Assembly: GCF_004342025.1 (NCBI RefSeq)
Contig: NZ_SLWN01000011.1
Span: 62,001-126,000 of the forward strand
DNA from: Kribbella steppae
GTDB taxonomy: Bacteria > Actinomycetota > Actinomycetes > Propionibacteriales > Kribbellaceae
DNA: 64,000 nucleotides
Direction: 5' to 3'
The first letter of the stretch is position 1, and each line of letters starts with the position of its first letter. Under the pieces are notes generated by a model, which had not been told where the DNA came from, did no database searches, and saw nothing but the letters and a program-made list of their open reading frames with translations. The position numbers and the translations under genes are program-made. This document shows, in pieces, positions 17,765 to 26,177 of the stretch.

Positions 17765-19341
17765 TGCCTCTCGCACACACATGGTCCGTGGCGTTGGTCG
17801 GTCTCGAAGGACACCTGGTCGAGGTCGAGGCCGACATCGCGCAAGGCCTGCCGAAGACGACCCTGATCGGCCTGCCGGACGCGTCATTGTCCGAGGCACG
17901 CGACCGGGTTCGCGCCGCTGTAGTGAACAGCGGCGAGCGATTCCCCGACCGCAAGGTCACCATCGGCCTCTCGCCGGCCACGCTGCCCAAGACGGGTTCG
18001 CACTACGACATCGCCATTGCCATCGCTCTCCTCACGGCCGCCGGGGTCCTCGAGAGCGAGTCGATGCGGAACTCCGCGATGATCGGCGAGCTCGGGCTCG
18101 ACGGCCGGGTCCGCGAGGTCCGCGGCGCGCTCGCGATGACCCTGGCCGCGGCCCGCTCCGGCTTCGCGCGCATCGTCGTACCCGAGTTGAATGCCGGCGA
18201 GGCACGGCTCGTGCCCGGCATCGAGGTGTACGGCGTTCGATCGTTGCGGCAGGTGCTGGCGATGTTGCGCGGGACCGAGATTCCGGACGAGGAACCACCA
18301 CGCGCCGAACCGCGGCTGTTGTCCGAGTCGCTGACCCGGGTGCCAGAGGTGGACCTGGACGACGTGATCGGTCAACGCGAAGGGCGACGAGCGATCGAGG
18401 CCGCCGCGGCCGGTGGTCATCATCTCCTCCTGCACGGGCCGCCGGGGTCGGGCAAGACGATGCTGGCCGAGCGGCTCGCAGGGTTGATGCCGGATCTGAG
18501 TACGGACGATTCGCTCGAGGTGTCAGCGGTGCATTCGCTGGCCGGCTTGCTGACCAGCGACGCCGAACTGGTCGTCCGGCCGCCATTCATCGCGCCACAC
18601 CACACCGCGTCGCTGTCGAGTCTGGTCGGCGGTGGTTCGGGGATGCCGCGGCCGGGTGCGATCAGTTGCGCGCATCGAGGGATCCTCTTCATCGACGAGG
18701 CGCCGGAGATGCATCCGCTGACGTTGGACACGTTGCGGCAGCCGCTGGAGTCCGGGTACATCGAGGTGCACCGGTCGGCAGCGGTGGCGAAGTTCCCGGC
18801 GCGGTTCATGCTGGTGCTCGCCGCGAATCCGTGTCCCTGCGGGCTGTCCGGCACCAACCGCGGGATCTGCACGTGTACGCCGCAGGTGCTCGCGCGCTAC
18901 CGGCAGCGGATCAGCGGGCCGATCAAGGACCGGCTGGACATCCAGCGCCAGATCCTTCCGGCCGCGCGCACGACCACCGACGGGGAGAAGCCCGAGTCGA
19001 CGGAGGTCGTGGCCGAGCGGGTGAAGGCGGCCCGTGACCGGCAGGCGTACCGCTACCGGGAGACCGGCTGGATCCTGAACAGCGAGATCCCCGGCCCGGT
19101 GCTGCGCCGCGACTTTCCGTTGGATGCCGCCAGCCACAAGATGCTCGAGGACCTGTACTCCGCCGGTCGCATCACCGCCCGCGGCTTCGACCGCGTCGTC
19201 CGCCTGGCCTGGACGCTGGCCGATCTCCAGGGCCTCGACAGACCCACCGTCGAGCTGACCCATCAAGCCTTCCAACTCCGCTCCGGCGAACCTCTCACTG
19301 ACCTCGCCGACGCTCGCCCCATCAAAGGAACCGCCGCATGA
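17764..19341 (+). CDS. comM: ComM/YifB-family AAA+ ATPase (Mg-chelatase-like)
   Basis: 525 residues. The N-terminal Lon-protease-like domain (1-170) includes DIAQGLPKTTLIGLPD; the ATPase has Walker A GPPGSGKT (225-232), Walker B ILFIDEAPE and the NPCPCG segment, then the Mg_chelatase C-terminal region. ComM in naturally transformable bacteria is a hexameric helicase that extends branch migration of incoming ssDNA; in actinobacteria the gene travels with dprA even where transformation is not known. Overlaps yraN by 1 nt and dprA by 4 nt. Confidence 0.93.
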   Translation: MPLAHTWSVALVGLEGHLVEVEADIAQGLPKTTLIGLPDASLSEARDRVRAAVVNSGERFPDRKVTIGLSPATLPKTGSHYDIAIAIALLTAAGVLESESMRNSAMIGELGLDGRVREVRGALAMTLAAARSGFARIVVPELNAGEARLVPGIEVYGVRSLRQVLAMLRGTEIPDEEPPRAEPRLLSESLTRVPEVDLDDVIGQREGRRAIEAAAAGGHHLLLHGPPGSGKTMLAERLAGLMPDLSTDDSLEVSAVHSLAGLLTSDAELVVRPPFIAPHHTASLSSLVGGGSGMPRPGAISCAHRGILFIDEAPEMHPLTLDTLRQPLESGYIEVHRSAAVAKFPARFMLVLAANPCPCGLSGTNRGICTCTPQVLARYRQRISGPIKDRLDIQRQILPAARTTTDGEKPESTEVVAERVKAARDRQAYRYRETGWILNSEIPGPVLRRDFPLDAASHKMLEDLYSAGRITARGFDRVVRLAWTLADLQGLDRPTVELTHQAFQLRSGEPLTDLADARPIKGTAA

Positions 19342-20612
19342 CCACGAACTGCGCTCTCAGCTCTGACCTCGTCGACAACACTGCTCCAGTTGGTGGCGCA
19401 GCACCGCGAGGGGTCGCACAGAAATCTTCAGCCCGGGTAGACGAAGCGGGGGTCGGAGGCACCGGTGGATCGACGGGTGCGGCGGTTTCCGGCGCGGACG
19501 ACAGCGATCGGCTGGCTCGGGCGGGACTGTCTCGGGTCGTTGAACCCGGCGATCTCGCGGCGTTGAAGGCCTTCGAGGGCCTTGAGGCGCTGCAGATCTG
19601 GGAACTGCTTCAGCAGGGTGCTCCTGGCACGGAGCGGTGGACAACTCGGCTGGCTGAGGCCGAGCCGGAGCGCGATCTGGAGCGGGCGGCGGCGGCCGGC
19701 GCGCGGTTCGTGATCCCTGGAGACGACGAGTGGCCCGAGCAGGTGGAGGTGCTCGCGGATGCCGGGCAGTTGACGCGACGGGCCGGGGTGCCGTTCGGGT
19801 TGTGGGTGCGCGGGCCGGCGAATCTGCGACAGGTGCTCACGCGGTCCGTGGCGATGGTGGGTGCACGCGCGAGTTCGTCGTACGGCGAGCATGTGGCGGC
19901 TGAGCTGGCGTCCGGGCTGTCGGACAACGGGATCACCGTGGTGTCCGGGGGCGCGTTCGGGATCGATGCGGCGGCTCATCGGGGTGCGCTGGCTGGTTCG
20001 GGCGTGACGGTGGCGGTGCTGGCGTGCGGGGTTGATGTCAGCTATCCGAAGCAGAACTCGGCGCTGTTCAGCCGGATCGTGGAGGAAGGGCTGGTGGTGA
20101 GTGAGCTGCCGCCGGGGTGTTCACCGACGAAGCTCCGGTTCCTGGCGCGCAATCGGCTGATCGCTGCGGGAACGCTCGGCACTGTCGTGATCGAGGCGGC
20201 CGTTCGGAGTGGAGCGCTCAACAGCGCCGGGTGGGCCGAGCAGTGCGGTCGGGCGGTCCTCGCCGTACCAGGCCCGATCACCTCACGCATGTCCGAAGGC
20301 TCGCACCTCCTGGTCCGCGAACGCGATGCGGTGCTCGTCACCAACGTCGCCGACATCGTCGAGGCGATCTCCCCACTCGGCACCCGCCTCACGCCGTACC
20401 CCCAAGCCCCGAAGAGCCCGACCGACGACCTCCACCACGACCTCCGCCGAACCCTCGACGCCGTCCCCGTCCTCAACCCCGTCCCCGCCACCCGCATAGC
20501 CGGCACAGCCGGCCTGGACCTGGAAACCACCCAGCAATGCCTGGAAACCCTCGCCGACCTAACCCTCATCCAGCACGAGGACACCGGCTGGCGCCTACCC
20601 CCAACCCCATAG
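19338..20612 (+). CDS. dprA: DNA-processing protein DprA/Smf
   Basis: 424 residues. The Rossmann-like ssDNA/RecA-loading domain contains VAMVGARASSSYGEHVA, VSGGAFGIDAAAHRGAL, YPKQNSALFSRI and RNRLIAAGTLGTVVIEAA; a winged-helix-like C-terminus (about 355-424) follows. The first 70 residues are Gly/Ala/Ser-rich with no counterpart in a minimal DprA; a later internal start is possible, but the ATGA overlap with comM supports the start at 19338. Confidence 0.92.
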   Translation: MTTNCALSSDLVDNTAPVGGAAPRGVAQKSSARVDEAGVGGTGGSTGAAVSGADDSDRLARAGLSRVVEPGDLAALKAFEGLEALQIWELLQQGAPGTERWTTRLAEAEPERDLERAAAAGARFVIPGDDEWPEQVEVLADAGQLTRRAGVPFGLWVRGPANLRQVLTRSVAMVGARASSSYGEHVAAELASGLSDNGITVVSGGAFGIDAAAHRGALAGSGVTVAVLACGVDVSYPKQNSALFSRIVEEGLVVSELPPGCSPTKLRFLARNRLIAAGTLGTVVIEAAVRSGALNSAGWAEQCGRAVLAVPGPITSRMSEGSHLLVRERDAVLVTNVADIVEAISPLGTRLTPYPQAPKSPTDDLHHDLRRTLDAVPVLNPVPATRIAGTAGLDLETTQQCLETLADLTLIQHEDTGWRLPPTP

Positions 20613-20645
20613 CCGCGCGGCGGGCTAGCGGAATCGGCAGGGCGG

Positions 20646-20969
20646 TTAGCGGCCGAAGTCGGAGTCTTTGGGGACTTCTAAGTCGGACTTGGCGAGTTCT
20701 TCGATGTTGACGTCACGGAAGGTGACGACCTTGGCGTTCTTGACGAAGCGGGCGGAACGGTAGACGTCCCAGACCCACGCGTCGGCCATCGTCACCTCGA
20801 AGTACACGTCGCCGCCCTCGGTGCGGACCTTCAGGTCGACCGCGTTGCAGAGGTAGAACCGCCGTTCGGTCTCCACGACGTACTTGAAGATCCCGACGAC
20901 GTCCTTGTACTCCCGATAGAGCTGTAGCTCCATATCGGTCTCGTACTTCTCGAGGTCGTCAGCGCTCAC
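20646..20969 (-). CDS. DUF2469 protein
   Basis: 107 residues, highly charged, matching the actinobacterial DUF2469 family (Rv2901c in M. tuberculosis): MSADDLEKYETDMELQLYRE, KYVVETERRFYLCNAVDLKV and DAWVWDVYRSARFVKNAKVV. Family function is unknown. It lies directly downstream of rnhB as in other actinobacteria, and converges on dprA with a 33-nt gap. Confidence 0.92.
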   Translation of the reverse strand: MSADDLEKYETDMELQLYREYKDVVGIFKYVVETERRFYLCNAVDLKVRTEGGDVYFEVTMADAWVWDVYRSARFVKNAKVVTFRDVNIEELAKSDLEVPKDSDFGR

Positions 20970-21045
20970 GCCTCCACCTCGCTAGCGCTCGGTTCCGGCA
21001 TGAGCACTAAAGCGGCTGTGTTGGTTGTTCGCTCGCTACGCTCGC

Positions 21046-21744
21046 TCATCGGCTCTCCACTCCGGTGGGACTGGTCACATTCTGTCCCATATCGGGCCGC
21101 AGACTGCGGCGGACATTCTCGAACCGCCGTCTGTGTTGCGGGCACGGGCCGTATTCGTCCAGTGCCGCCTGGTGTTCAGGCGTGCAGTAGCCCTTGTGAA
21201 TCCCGAAACCGTATTGCGGGTACACCTGGTCCCAGTGCTCCATCACCCGATCGCGGGTCACTTTCGCGATCACAGACGCCGCGGCGATACAAGCCGCCAC
21301 GCGGTCACCCTTCCAGATCGCCAGGCCCGGGACGCCGAGACCGTCCACGCCGAACCCGTCGGTCAGCACGTACGACGGCCGTACGTCGAGCCGGAACAGT
21401 GCGCGGCGGAGCGCCTCCACGTTCGCGACGTGCATGCCGAGCCGGTCACACTCGGTGGCCTCGATAGCGACGACCGACCAGGCCAGGGCGCGCTTGCGGA
21501 TCTCGTCGTAGCAGCGGTCGCGAGCCTTGGCGGTGAGGAGCTTGGAGTCGGCGAGTTCGGGGATCTGGCCGCGCTTACCGTCCGGCAGGATCACCGCGGC
21601 GGCGACAAGCGGTCCGGCGCAGGGTCCGCGGCCGGCCTCGTCCACGCCGGCGATCGGATCCAGGCCGACGCGGCGCAGCGCCCGCTCGTACCCGTACAAC
21701 CCGGCATCCCGCCGCACCGTGCTCCCCCGCGGCAGCGCACTCAT
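21046..21744 (-). CDS. rnhB: Ribonuclease HII
   Basis: 232 residues; removes single ribonucleotides and RNA-DNA hybrids. The catalytic acidic set is visible in GVDEAGRGPCAGPLV (DE), the TDGFGVDGLG region (D) and SVIAKVTRDR (D). Start at 21744 gives a 20-residue lead into the first strand. Upstream gap 21745-22006 contains a long palindrome but no gene. Confidence 0.93.
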   Translation of the reverse strand: MSALPRGSTVRRDAGLYGYERALRRVGLDPIAGVDEAGRGPCAGPLVAAAVILPDGKRGQIPELADSKLLTAKARDRCYDEIRKRALAWSVVAIEATECDRLGMHVANVEALRRALFRLDVRPSYVLTDGFGVDGLGVPGLAIWKGDRVAACIAAASVIAKVTRDRVMEHWDQVYPQYGFGIHKGYCTPEHQAALDEYGPCPQHRRRFENVRRSLRPDMGQNVTSPTGVESR

Positions 21745-21873
21745 CCAGCCCTCCGAACTCCAGCCACAAAACCCACCCTAGGCACCCCGGACAGTGGGTG
21801 CCGCAGCCGGGGTGAGCCGCACGCGGAGGGTGCCGACAGCACACAGCAACCCAACCGCTCAGCAGGTGCGAGA

Positions 21874-21899
21874 CACGCGTCGCACCGGTGCGACGCGTG
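21874..21899. repeat. Perfect 26-bp palindrome between rnhB and lepB
   Basis: Positions 21874-21886 are the exact reverse complement of 21887-21899, with no loop; the half-site is CACGCGTCGCACC. It sits 130 nt upstream of rnhB and 107 nt downstream of lepB in an otherwise featureless 262-nt gap. Zero loop length makes it a better candidate for a dimeric protein-binding site or structured DNA than a terminator, although the minus-strand transcript could still form a hairpin. Confidence 0.7.
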
Positions 21900-22006
21900 A
21901 TGCGACGGCTGGGCCGGGACGACCTGCGGCTCGACAGAGGTGGGGTGGGTGGGGAGGACTGCCGGGGCCGGGAGGTGGGGGGCGGACTGGGGCACCGGGG
22001 GCTGCC

Positions 22007-22774
22007 TCACTTGGGGGGTGCGGTGAGGGAGATGGAGGGTTTGTCCGGGGGCGGCTCGGCCGCGGCCGGGACGGATTTAAAGGTGTCGGGGACGCCGAGC
22101 TTGCTCCAGCGGGCAGCGGGCCAGACGACCAGGATGGCCCGGCCGGTGATCTTGTCCATCGGGACGAAGGCGGCGTCGCCGGGGTTGCTTCCCTCGGTGT
22201 TGGTGTCGCTCAGGTGGACCCGGGAGTCACCGGAGGCGGATCGGTGGTCGCCCATCACGAAGACCTTGCCGGCCGGGACGGTGACTTGGAACTCCATCTG
22301 CGACGGCGCGTCACCCGGATACAGGTAGCTGGTCTCCTCGAGCGGCTGGCCGTTGACCAGCAGCCGGCCCTTCTCGTCGCAGCAGGCGACCTTGTCGCCC
22401 GGCATGCCGACGAGCCGCTTGATCAGGTGACCGTGGCTGGAGTCCGGGAGCAGGCCGACCACCTCGAAGAACCGGCCGACCGAACCACGCTTCTGACCGC
22501 TCTCCTCCGGGCCGAGCCAGCCGCCCGGGTCCTCGAACACGACCACGTCGCCACGCTTGACGTCGGTGAGCTTCTCCACGACGACCCGGTCGCCGACCAG
22601 AAGAGTGTTCTCCATCGACTCGCTCGGGATGATGAACATCTGCCCGACGAACGCGCGCAGGATCGACGAGACGATGAGTGCCCCGACCACGATCAGGACG
22701 AACTCACGGGCGGCCGCGGCGAACCCCGAGCGGTGGGCGGGTTTCTCCGGCGTCTTCGTCGGTGTATCGGTCAC
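22007..22774 (-). CDS. lepB: Signal peptidase I (second of a tandem pair)
   Basis: 255 residues. One N-terminal membrane segment (EFVLIVVGALIVSSILRAFV), then IIPSESMENTLLVGDRVVVE with catalytic Ser53, and HLIKRLVGMPGDKVACCD with the general-base Lys. VFVMGDHRSASGDSR is the box E region. The C-terminal 25 residues are Pro/Ser-rich. Cleaves Sec and Tat signal peptides on the outer face of the membrane. GTG start overlaps the stop of the upstream paralogue (GTGA). Confidence 0.93.
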   Translation of the reverse strand: MTDTPTKTPEKPAHRSGFAAAAREFVLIVVGALIVSSILRAFVGQMFIIPSESMENTLLVGDRVVVEKLTDVKRGDVVVFEDPGGWLGPEESGQKRGSVGRFFEVVGLLPDSSHGHLIKRLVGMPGDKVACCDEKGRLLVNGQPLEETSYLYPGDAPSQMEFQVTVPAGKVFVMGDHRSASGDSRVHLSDTNTEGSNPGDAAFVPMDKITGRAILVVWPAARWSKLGVPDTFKSVPAAAEPPPDKPSISLTAPPK

Positions 22775-23520
22775 TTCTTCAGCCCCGGCTTCTTGAAGGT
22801 TTCCGGAGGACGAAGCATCGTCATCCGGTCAGACGGCCAGATTACGCAACAGGCCCGGCCAACCACGTTCTCGGTCGGCACGAATCCGCCGCCGGGGCCG
22901 CCCATGTGGGCGCGGGAGTCGGCCGATTCGGCCCGGTTGTCGCCCATCACCCACAGGTGACCGGCCGGAACCAGCACGTTGAAGGGCTGCAACGACGGCT
23001 TGGCGTCCGTGAGCAGGTACTCCTGCTCGTCCAGCGGGATGCCGTTCACGGTGATCCGGCCGGCCCGGTCACAGCAGATGACCCGGTCGCCGCCGATGCC
23101 GATCACCCGCTTGACCAAGTGCCCCTCGCCGCTGCGCGGCAGGATGCCGACGAACTCACCGATCTTGCGGAACGGGCCGGGCTCGACCTGTTCCTCGTTC
23201 AGCCAGTTGCCGGGGTCCTTGAAGACGACGATGTCGCCGCGATCCACGTCGCGGTGCATGTAGCTGATCTTCTCGGCCAGGATCCGGTCGTTCGTGGTCA
23301 GCGTGTCGTACATCGACTCCGACGGTACGTAGAACGCCTCCGCGACGAACAGCCGCAGTACCACCGTGATGACGAGCGCGAGCACCGTGACGGTGCTCAT
23401 CTCGATGAGCAGGCTGAGCAGCGGGTTGCGCTGCTTCAGCCTGCGGTGACGTCCCTTGCTGCGACGTGCCCTCCTGGCTACCGGGCGAGGGCGAGCGCGA
23501 GTCGCAGTGCTCGGCGCCAT
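22771..23520 (-). CDS. lepB: Signal peptidase I (first of a tandem pair)
   Basis: 249 residues, paralogous to the downstream gene but with a very basic 35-residue cytoplasmic N-terminus, one membrane segment (TVTVLALVITVVLRLFVAEA), YVPSESMYDTLTTNDRILAE (Ser), HLVKRVIGIGGDRVICCDRA (Lys) and LWVMGDNRAESADSR. Both copies keep the catalytic dyad, so both should be active. Tandem signal peptidases between rnhB and rplS are also known in Streptomyces (four copies there). 24 nt downstream of rplS. Confidence 0.93.
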   Translation of the reverse strand: MAPSTATRARPRPVARRARRSKGRHRRLKQRNPLLSLLIEMSTVTVLALVITVVLRLFVAEAFYVPSESMYDTLTTNDRILAEKISYMHRDVDRGDIVVFKDPGNWLNEEQVEPGPFRKIGEFVGILPRSGEGHLVKRVIGIGGDRVICCDRAGRITVNGIPLDEQEYLLTDAKPSLQPFNVLVPAGHLWVMGDNRAESADSRAHMGGPGGGFVPTENVVGRACCVIWPSDRMTMLRPPETFKKPGLKK

Positions 23521-23544
23521 AGGTGACCGTCGTCGCTAAGACGC

Positions 23545-23904
23545 TCAGGAGGCCGGAACGTCCCGCTTCTCCTTGATCTTGGCTGCCTTGCCGCGCAGCT
23601 CGCGCAGGTAGTACAGCTTGGCCCGGCGGACGTCACCGCGGGTGACGACCTCGACCTTTTCGACGATCGGGGTGTGCAGCGGGAAGGTCCGCTCGACGCC
23701 GACACCGAAGCTGACCTTGCGGACCGTGAAGGTCTCCTGCAGGCCACCACCCTGGCGGCGGATCACGACACCCTGGAACACCTGGACGCGGGACCGGTTG
23801 CCCTCGACGACCTTGACGTGCACCTTGACGGTGTCACCGGGACGGAAGGCGGGGATGTCGTCGCGCTTGCTCGCGTTGTCGAGCTCGTTCAGGATGTTGC
23901 TCAT
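23545..23904 (-). CDS. rplS: 50S ribosomal protein L19
   Basis: 119 residues. [40 protein letters not shown] and [20 protein letters not shown] are diagnostic. The start at 23904 matches the usual N-terminus; the ATG at 23931 would add nine basic residues. It sits at the subunit interface contacting 16S rRNA. Confidence 0.96.
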   Translation of the reverse strand: MSNILNELDNASKRDDIPAFRPGDTVKVHVKVVEGNRSRVQVFQGVVIRRQGGGLQETFTVRKVSFGVGVERTFPLHTPIVEKVEVVTRGDVRRAKLYYLRELRGKAAKIKEKRDVPAS

Positions 23905-23925
23905 CAGGTGTCTCTTCCTCGCGCG

Positions 23926-24001
23926 TGCCACAGGTCACCCACGAAATGTCGATGGTGAGAGTCGTCCAGATGCTGCCGAGCGGTGGTCACCCCCTGTGGC
24001 A
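23926..24001 (-). promoter_or_regulatory. Long-range inverted repeat in the rplS leader
   Basis: TGCCACAGG (23926-23934) pairs perfectly with CCTGTGGCA (23993-24001), enclosing 58 nt, upstream of rplS on the minus strand. GGTGACC occurs next to both arms. It could fold as an L19 leader structure or be a remnant terminator of trmD from the other direction; only the pairing is seen, the role is inferred. Confidence 0.35.
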
Positions 24002-24059
24002 GGAGCACCGAAAGGGCAGCAACCAGCAATCTTGCCACACCGCCCCAGCGACGACGAAA

Positions 24060-25259
24060 TCAGCGGCGGCGGCGACGCTTGGTGAGCAGGACGAGCTCGA
24101 CCTTCGCGGTCTGCCGCTCCCGTCGTACCTCTCGGTAACCGGCTTTCTGGTACAGCCTGAGGTTCCGGTCACTCTCCGCACCGGTGGTGAGCTCGTACGA
24201 CGTGACGTCGGCAGGCGCGAGCTGTTCGGCCACTCGGAGCAGCCGAGTGCCCAGACCACGGCCCTGCCAGTCCGGAGCGACGATGAGCCGGCCGAGCCGG
24301 GCAACGGAGCCGTCCACGGTCACCTGTACCGAGCCGACGATCCTGGTGCCAGCCACAGCCTTGAGTACGCCGCCCTGCTTCAGCCGCTCGACGCTCGCCG
24401 CCGGGTCCTCCGCCAGCGGTGGGATGGACAGGTCGTCGTACGCCCGTCCCTCCGACAGGAAGGCAGCCAACTGCAGTGTGTGAATCTCCCCCGCGTCAGC
24501 CTCGGTAGCGGGCAGGAGGCGGACCTGTGACGTCGCATCGTCCTTCCCAGCGACCGCATCGCCCCACGCCGCGAGCAGATCAGGCCGGCGCTCGGCAGTG
24601 CGCCGTACCGACTCCGCATGACGCCAGGTGGCGATCAGGCCGTGGTTACCCGACAGCAGCACGTCCGGTACGTCGTACCCGCGCCAGCTCGGCGGCTTCG
24701 TGTACACCGGGTACTCCAGCAGGCCATCACCCGAGTGCGACTCTTCAGACAGGGACTCCGGGTTGCCGATCACGCCAGGCAGCAGCCGGGCGACGGCCTC
24801 GACCATGACCAGTACGGCGACCTCACCGCCGTTGAGCACGTAGTCGCCGATGGACACCTCGTCGACACGCATCCGCTCCCCTGCGTACGACGTGACGCGT
24901 CCATCGATGCCCTCATAGCGGCCGCACGCGAACGCGAGCCATGGCTCGGCTGCAAGCTCGTAGGCGAGCTCCTGAGTGAAGGGGCGACCGGCAGGGGTCG
25001 GCACGATCAGTCTGGGCTGTGCAGGACCATCAGGGGGTGCAATGGCGTCGAGAGCCTCACCCCACGGTTCTGGCTTCATCACCATGCCTGCGCCACCGCC
25101 ATACGGGGTGTCGTCGACAGTCCGGTGACGGTCGTAGGTCCACTCGCGCAGATCATGCAGGTGGATGTCCAGAAGGCCGCTCTTCGCCGCCTTGCCGACC
25201 AGAGACACGTCCAGCGCGGCCAGGTACTCCGGGAAGATCGTGACGACGTCCAGTCTCAT
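24060..25259 (-). CDS. trmD: tRNA (guanine37-N1)-methyltransferase TrmD fused to a GNAT domain
   Basis: 399 residues, versus about 230-270 for TrmD alone. Residues 1-235 are a complete Trm[64 protein letters not shown] (trefoil knot) and [20 protein letters not shown]. From about 247 a GNAT fold follows: [40 protein letters not shown] (acetyl-CoA loop Q-G-R-G-L-G) and [15 protein letters not shown], ending in a KRRRRR tail. The frame is continuous. RimM stop and TrmD start overlap (TGATG). The GNAT substrate is unknown; a tRNA- or ribosome-related target is speculative. Confidence 0.93.
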   Translation of the reverse strand: MRLDVVTIFPEYLAALDVSLVGKAAKSGLLDIHLHDLREWTYDRHRTVDDTPYGGGAGMVMKPEPWGEALDAIAPPDGPAQPRLIVPTPAGRPFTQELAYELAAEPWLAFACGRYEGIDGRVTSYAGERMRVDEVSIGDYVLNGGEVAVLVMVEAVARLLPGVIGNPESLSEESHSGDGLLEYPVYTKPPSWRGYDVPDVLLSGNHGLIATWRHAESVRRTAERRPDLLAAWGDAVAGKDDATSQVRLLPATEADAGEIHTLQLAAFLSEGRAYDDLSIPPLAEDPAASVERLKQGGVLKAVAGTRIVGSVQVTVDGSVARLGRLIVAPDWQGRGLGTRLLRVAEQLAPADVTSYELTTGAESDRNLRLYQKAGYREVRRERQTAKVELVLLTKRRRRR

Positions 25260-25813
25260 CAGTCAGCGCCTGGCTCGGTGGGAGCCACCTCAGCGCCCTC
25301 TGGGTCCAGAAGGCCGGGCCGGTCCGCCACGACGACGTACCCCTTGTCGACGTTGAGCTCCGGGACCAGCGCCTCGACCAGCGGCACCAGTACGGCGTTG
25401 CCGGCCGGGCGGCGGATCTCGAGCAGGTCCTGCGAGGGCAGGTGGACGACATCGGTGACCTCGCCCGCCTCGGCGCCGTCAGCCGTACGGACGGCCAGGC
25501 CGATCAGCTCGCGGTCGTAGTACTCGTCCGGGTCTTCCGGGCGCTCGTCCTCGTCGATCTCGGACTGCACGACCAGATTGCGCAGTTGCTCGGCCGCCGT
25601 ACGGTCCGGCACGCCGGCGAACTTCACCAGTAGCCGCCCGCTGTGCCACCGGCTGGACTCCACAGTGAGGGCCCTGGGCACCTTGGCGGATGTGACGACG
25701 GTCGCGCCGTCGGCGAACCGCCGGTCCGGCTCGTCCGTCCGGACGTCCACGCCGACCTCGCCCTTGATTCCGTGCGCCCGGCCGATCCGCCCGACTGTCA
25801 CCAACACCAGCAC
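25259..25813 (-). CDS. rimM: Ribosome maturation factor RimM
   Basis: 184 residues. N-terminal barrel [20 protein letters not shown] and [17 protein letters not shown], then the PRC-barrel [20 protein letters not shown] and [20 protein letters not shown]. Binds S19 and assists 30S head assembly. The start is a GTG at 25813 or 25807, after AGAAGGG; both lie in a run of alternating Val/Leu codons. Overlaps trmD by 1 nt. Confidence 0.95.
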   Translation of the reverse strand: MLVLVTVGRIGRAHGIKGEVGVDVRTDEPDRRFADGATVVTSAKVPRALTVESSRWHSGRLLVKFAGVPDRTAAEQLRNLVVQSEIDEDERPEDPDEYYDRELIGLAVRTADGAEAGEVTDVVHLPSQDLLEIRRPAGNAVLVPLVEALVPELNVDKGYVVVADRPGLLDPEGAEVAPTEPGAD

Positions 25814-25874
25814 AAGCCCTTCTGCTCACTACCGATTGACTGAGGCTCTACCAATTGCCAAGAGAATATGGCGA

Positions 25875-25903
25875 AGGGCCGCACCCGCGGTGGGTGCGGC
25901 CCT
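25875..25903 (-). terminator. Terminator-like hairpin between khpA and rimM
   Basis: Perfect 12-bp stem (25875-25886 with 25892-25903), 5-nt loop, 18 nt after the khpA stop; on the minus strand it is followed by a moderately T-rich CATATTCTCTT. It likely ends or attenuates the rpsP-khpA transcript, leaving rimM-trmD with its own promoter or reduced read-through. Confidence 0.75.
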
Positions 25904-25920
25904 CCAGGAAGTACTGCGAG

Positions 25921-26175
25921 TCAGCGGCGCGGGCGCCGGTTGAACTCGTCGACGAAGTCGATCCGGATCGACGACTCGGAGCTGAGCGCGCCGACGACGG
26001 TCCGGATCGCGGTCGCGGTCCGGCCGTTGCGGCCGATCACCTTGCCGATGTCGTCGGGGTGCACGTGCACCTCCAGCGTGCGACCACGCCGCAGGTTCCG
26101 GGCCCGGACGCTGACGTCGTCGGGGTTGTCCACGATGCCTCGGACCAGGTGCTCGAGCGCCTCGGTCTCCATCAT
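25921..26175 (-). CDS. khpA: KH-domain RNA-binding protein KhpA
   Basis: 84 residues, a single type II KH domain: ALEHLVRGIVDNPDDVSV, the RNA-binding GxxG loop in IGKVIGRNGRTATAIRTVVG, and a basic end NRRPRR. In Gram-positives it pairs with KhpB/Jag in RNA-based control of cell size. Always between rpsP and rimM in actinobacteria. Two adjacent ATGs (26175, 26172) are possible starts. Confidence 0.93.
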   Translation of the reverse strand: MMETEALEHLVRGIVDNPDDVSVRARNLRRGRTLEVHVHPDDIGKVIGRNGRTATAIRTVVGALSSESSIRIDFVDEFNRRPRR

Positions 26176-26177
26176 GG

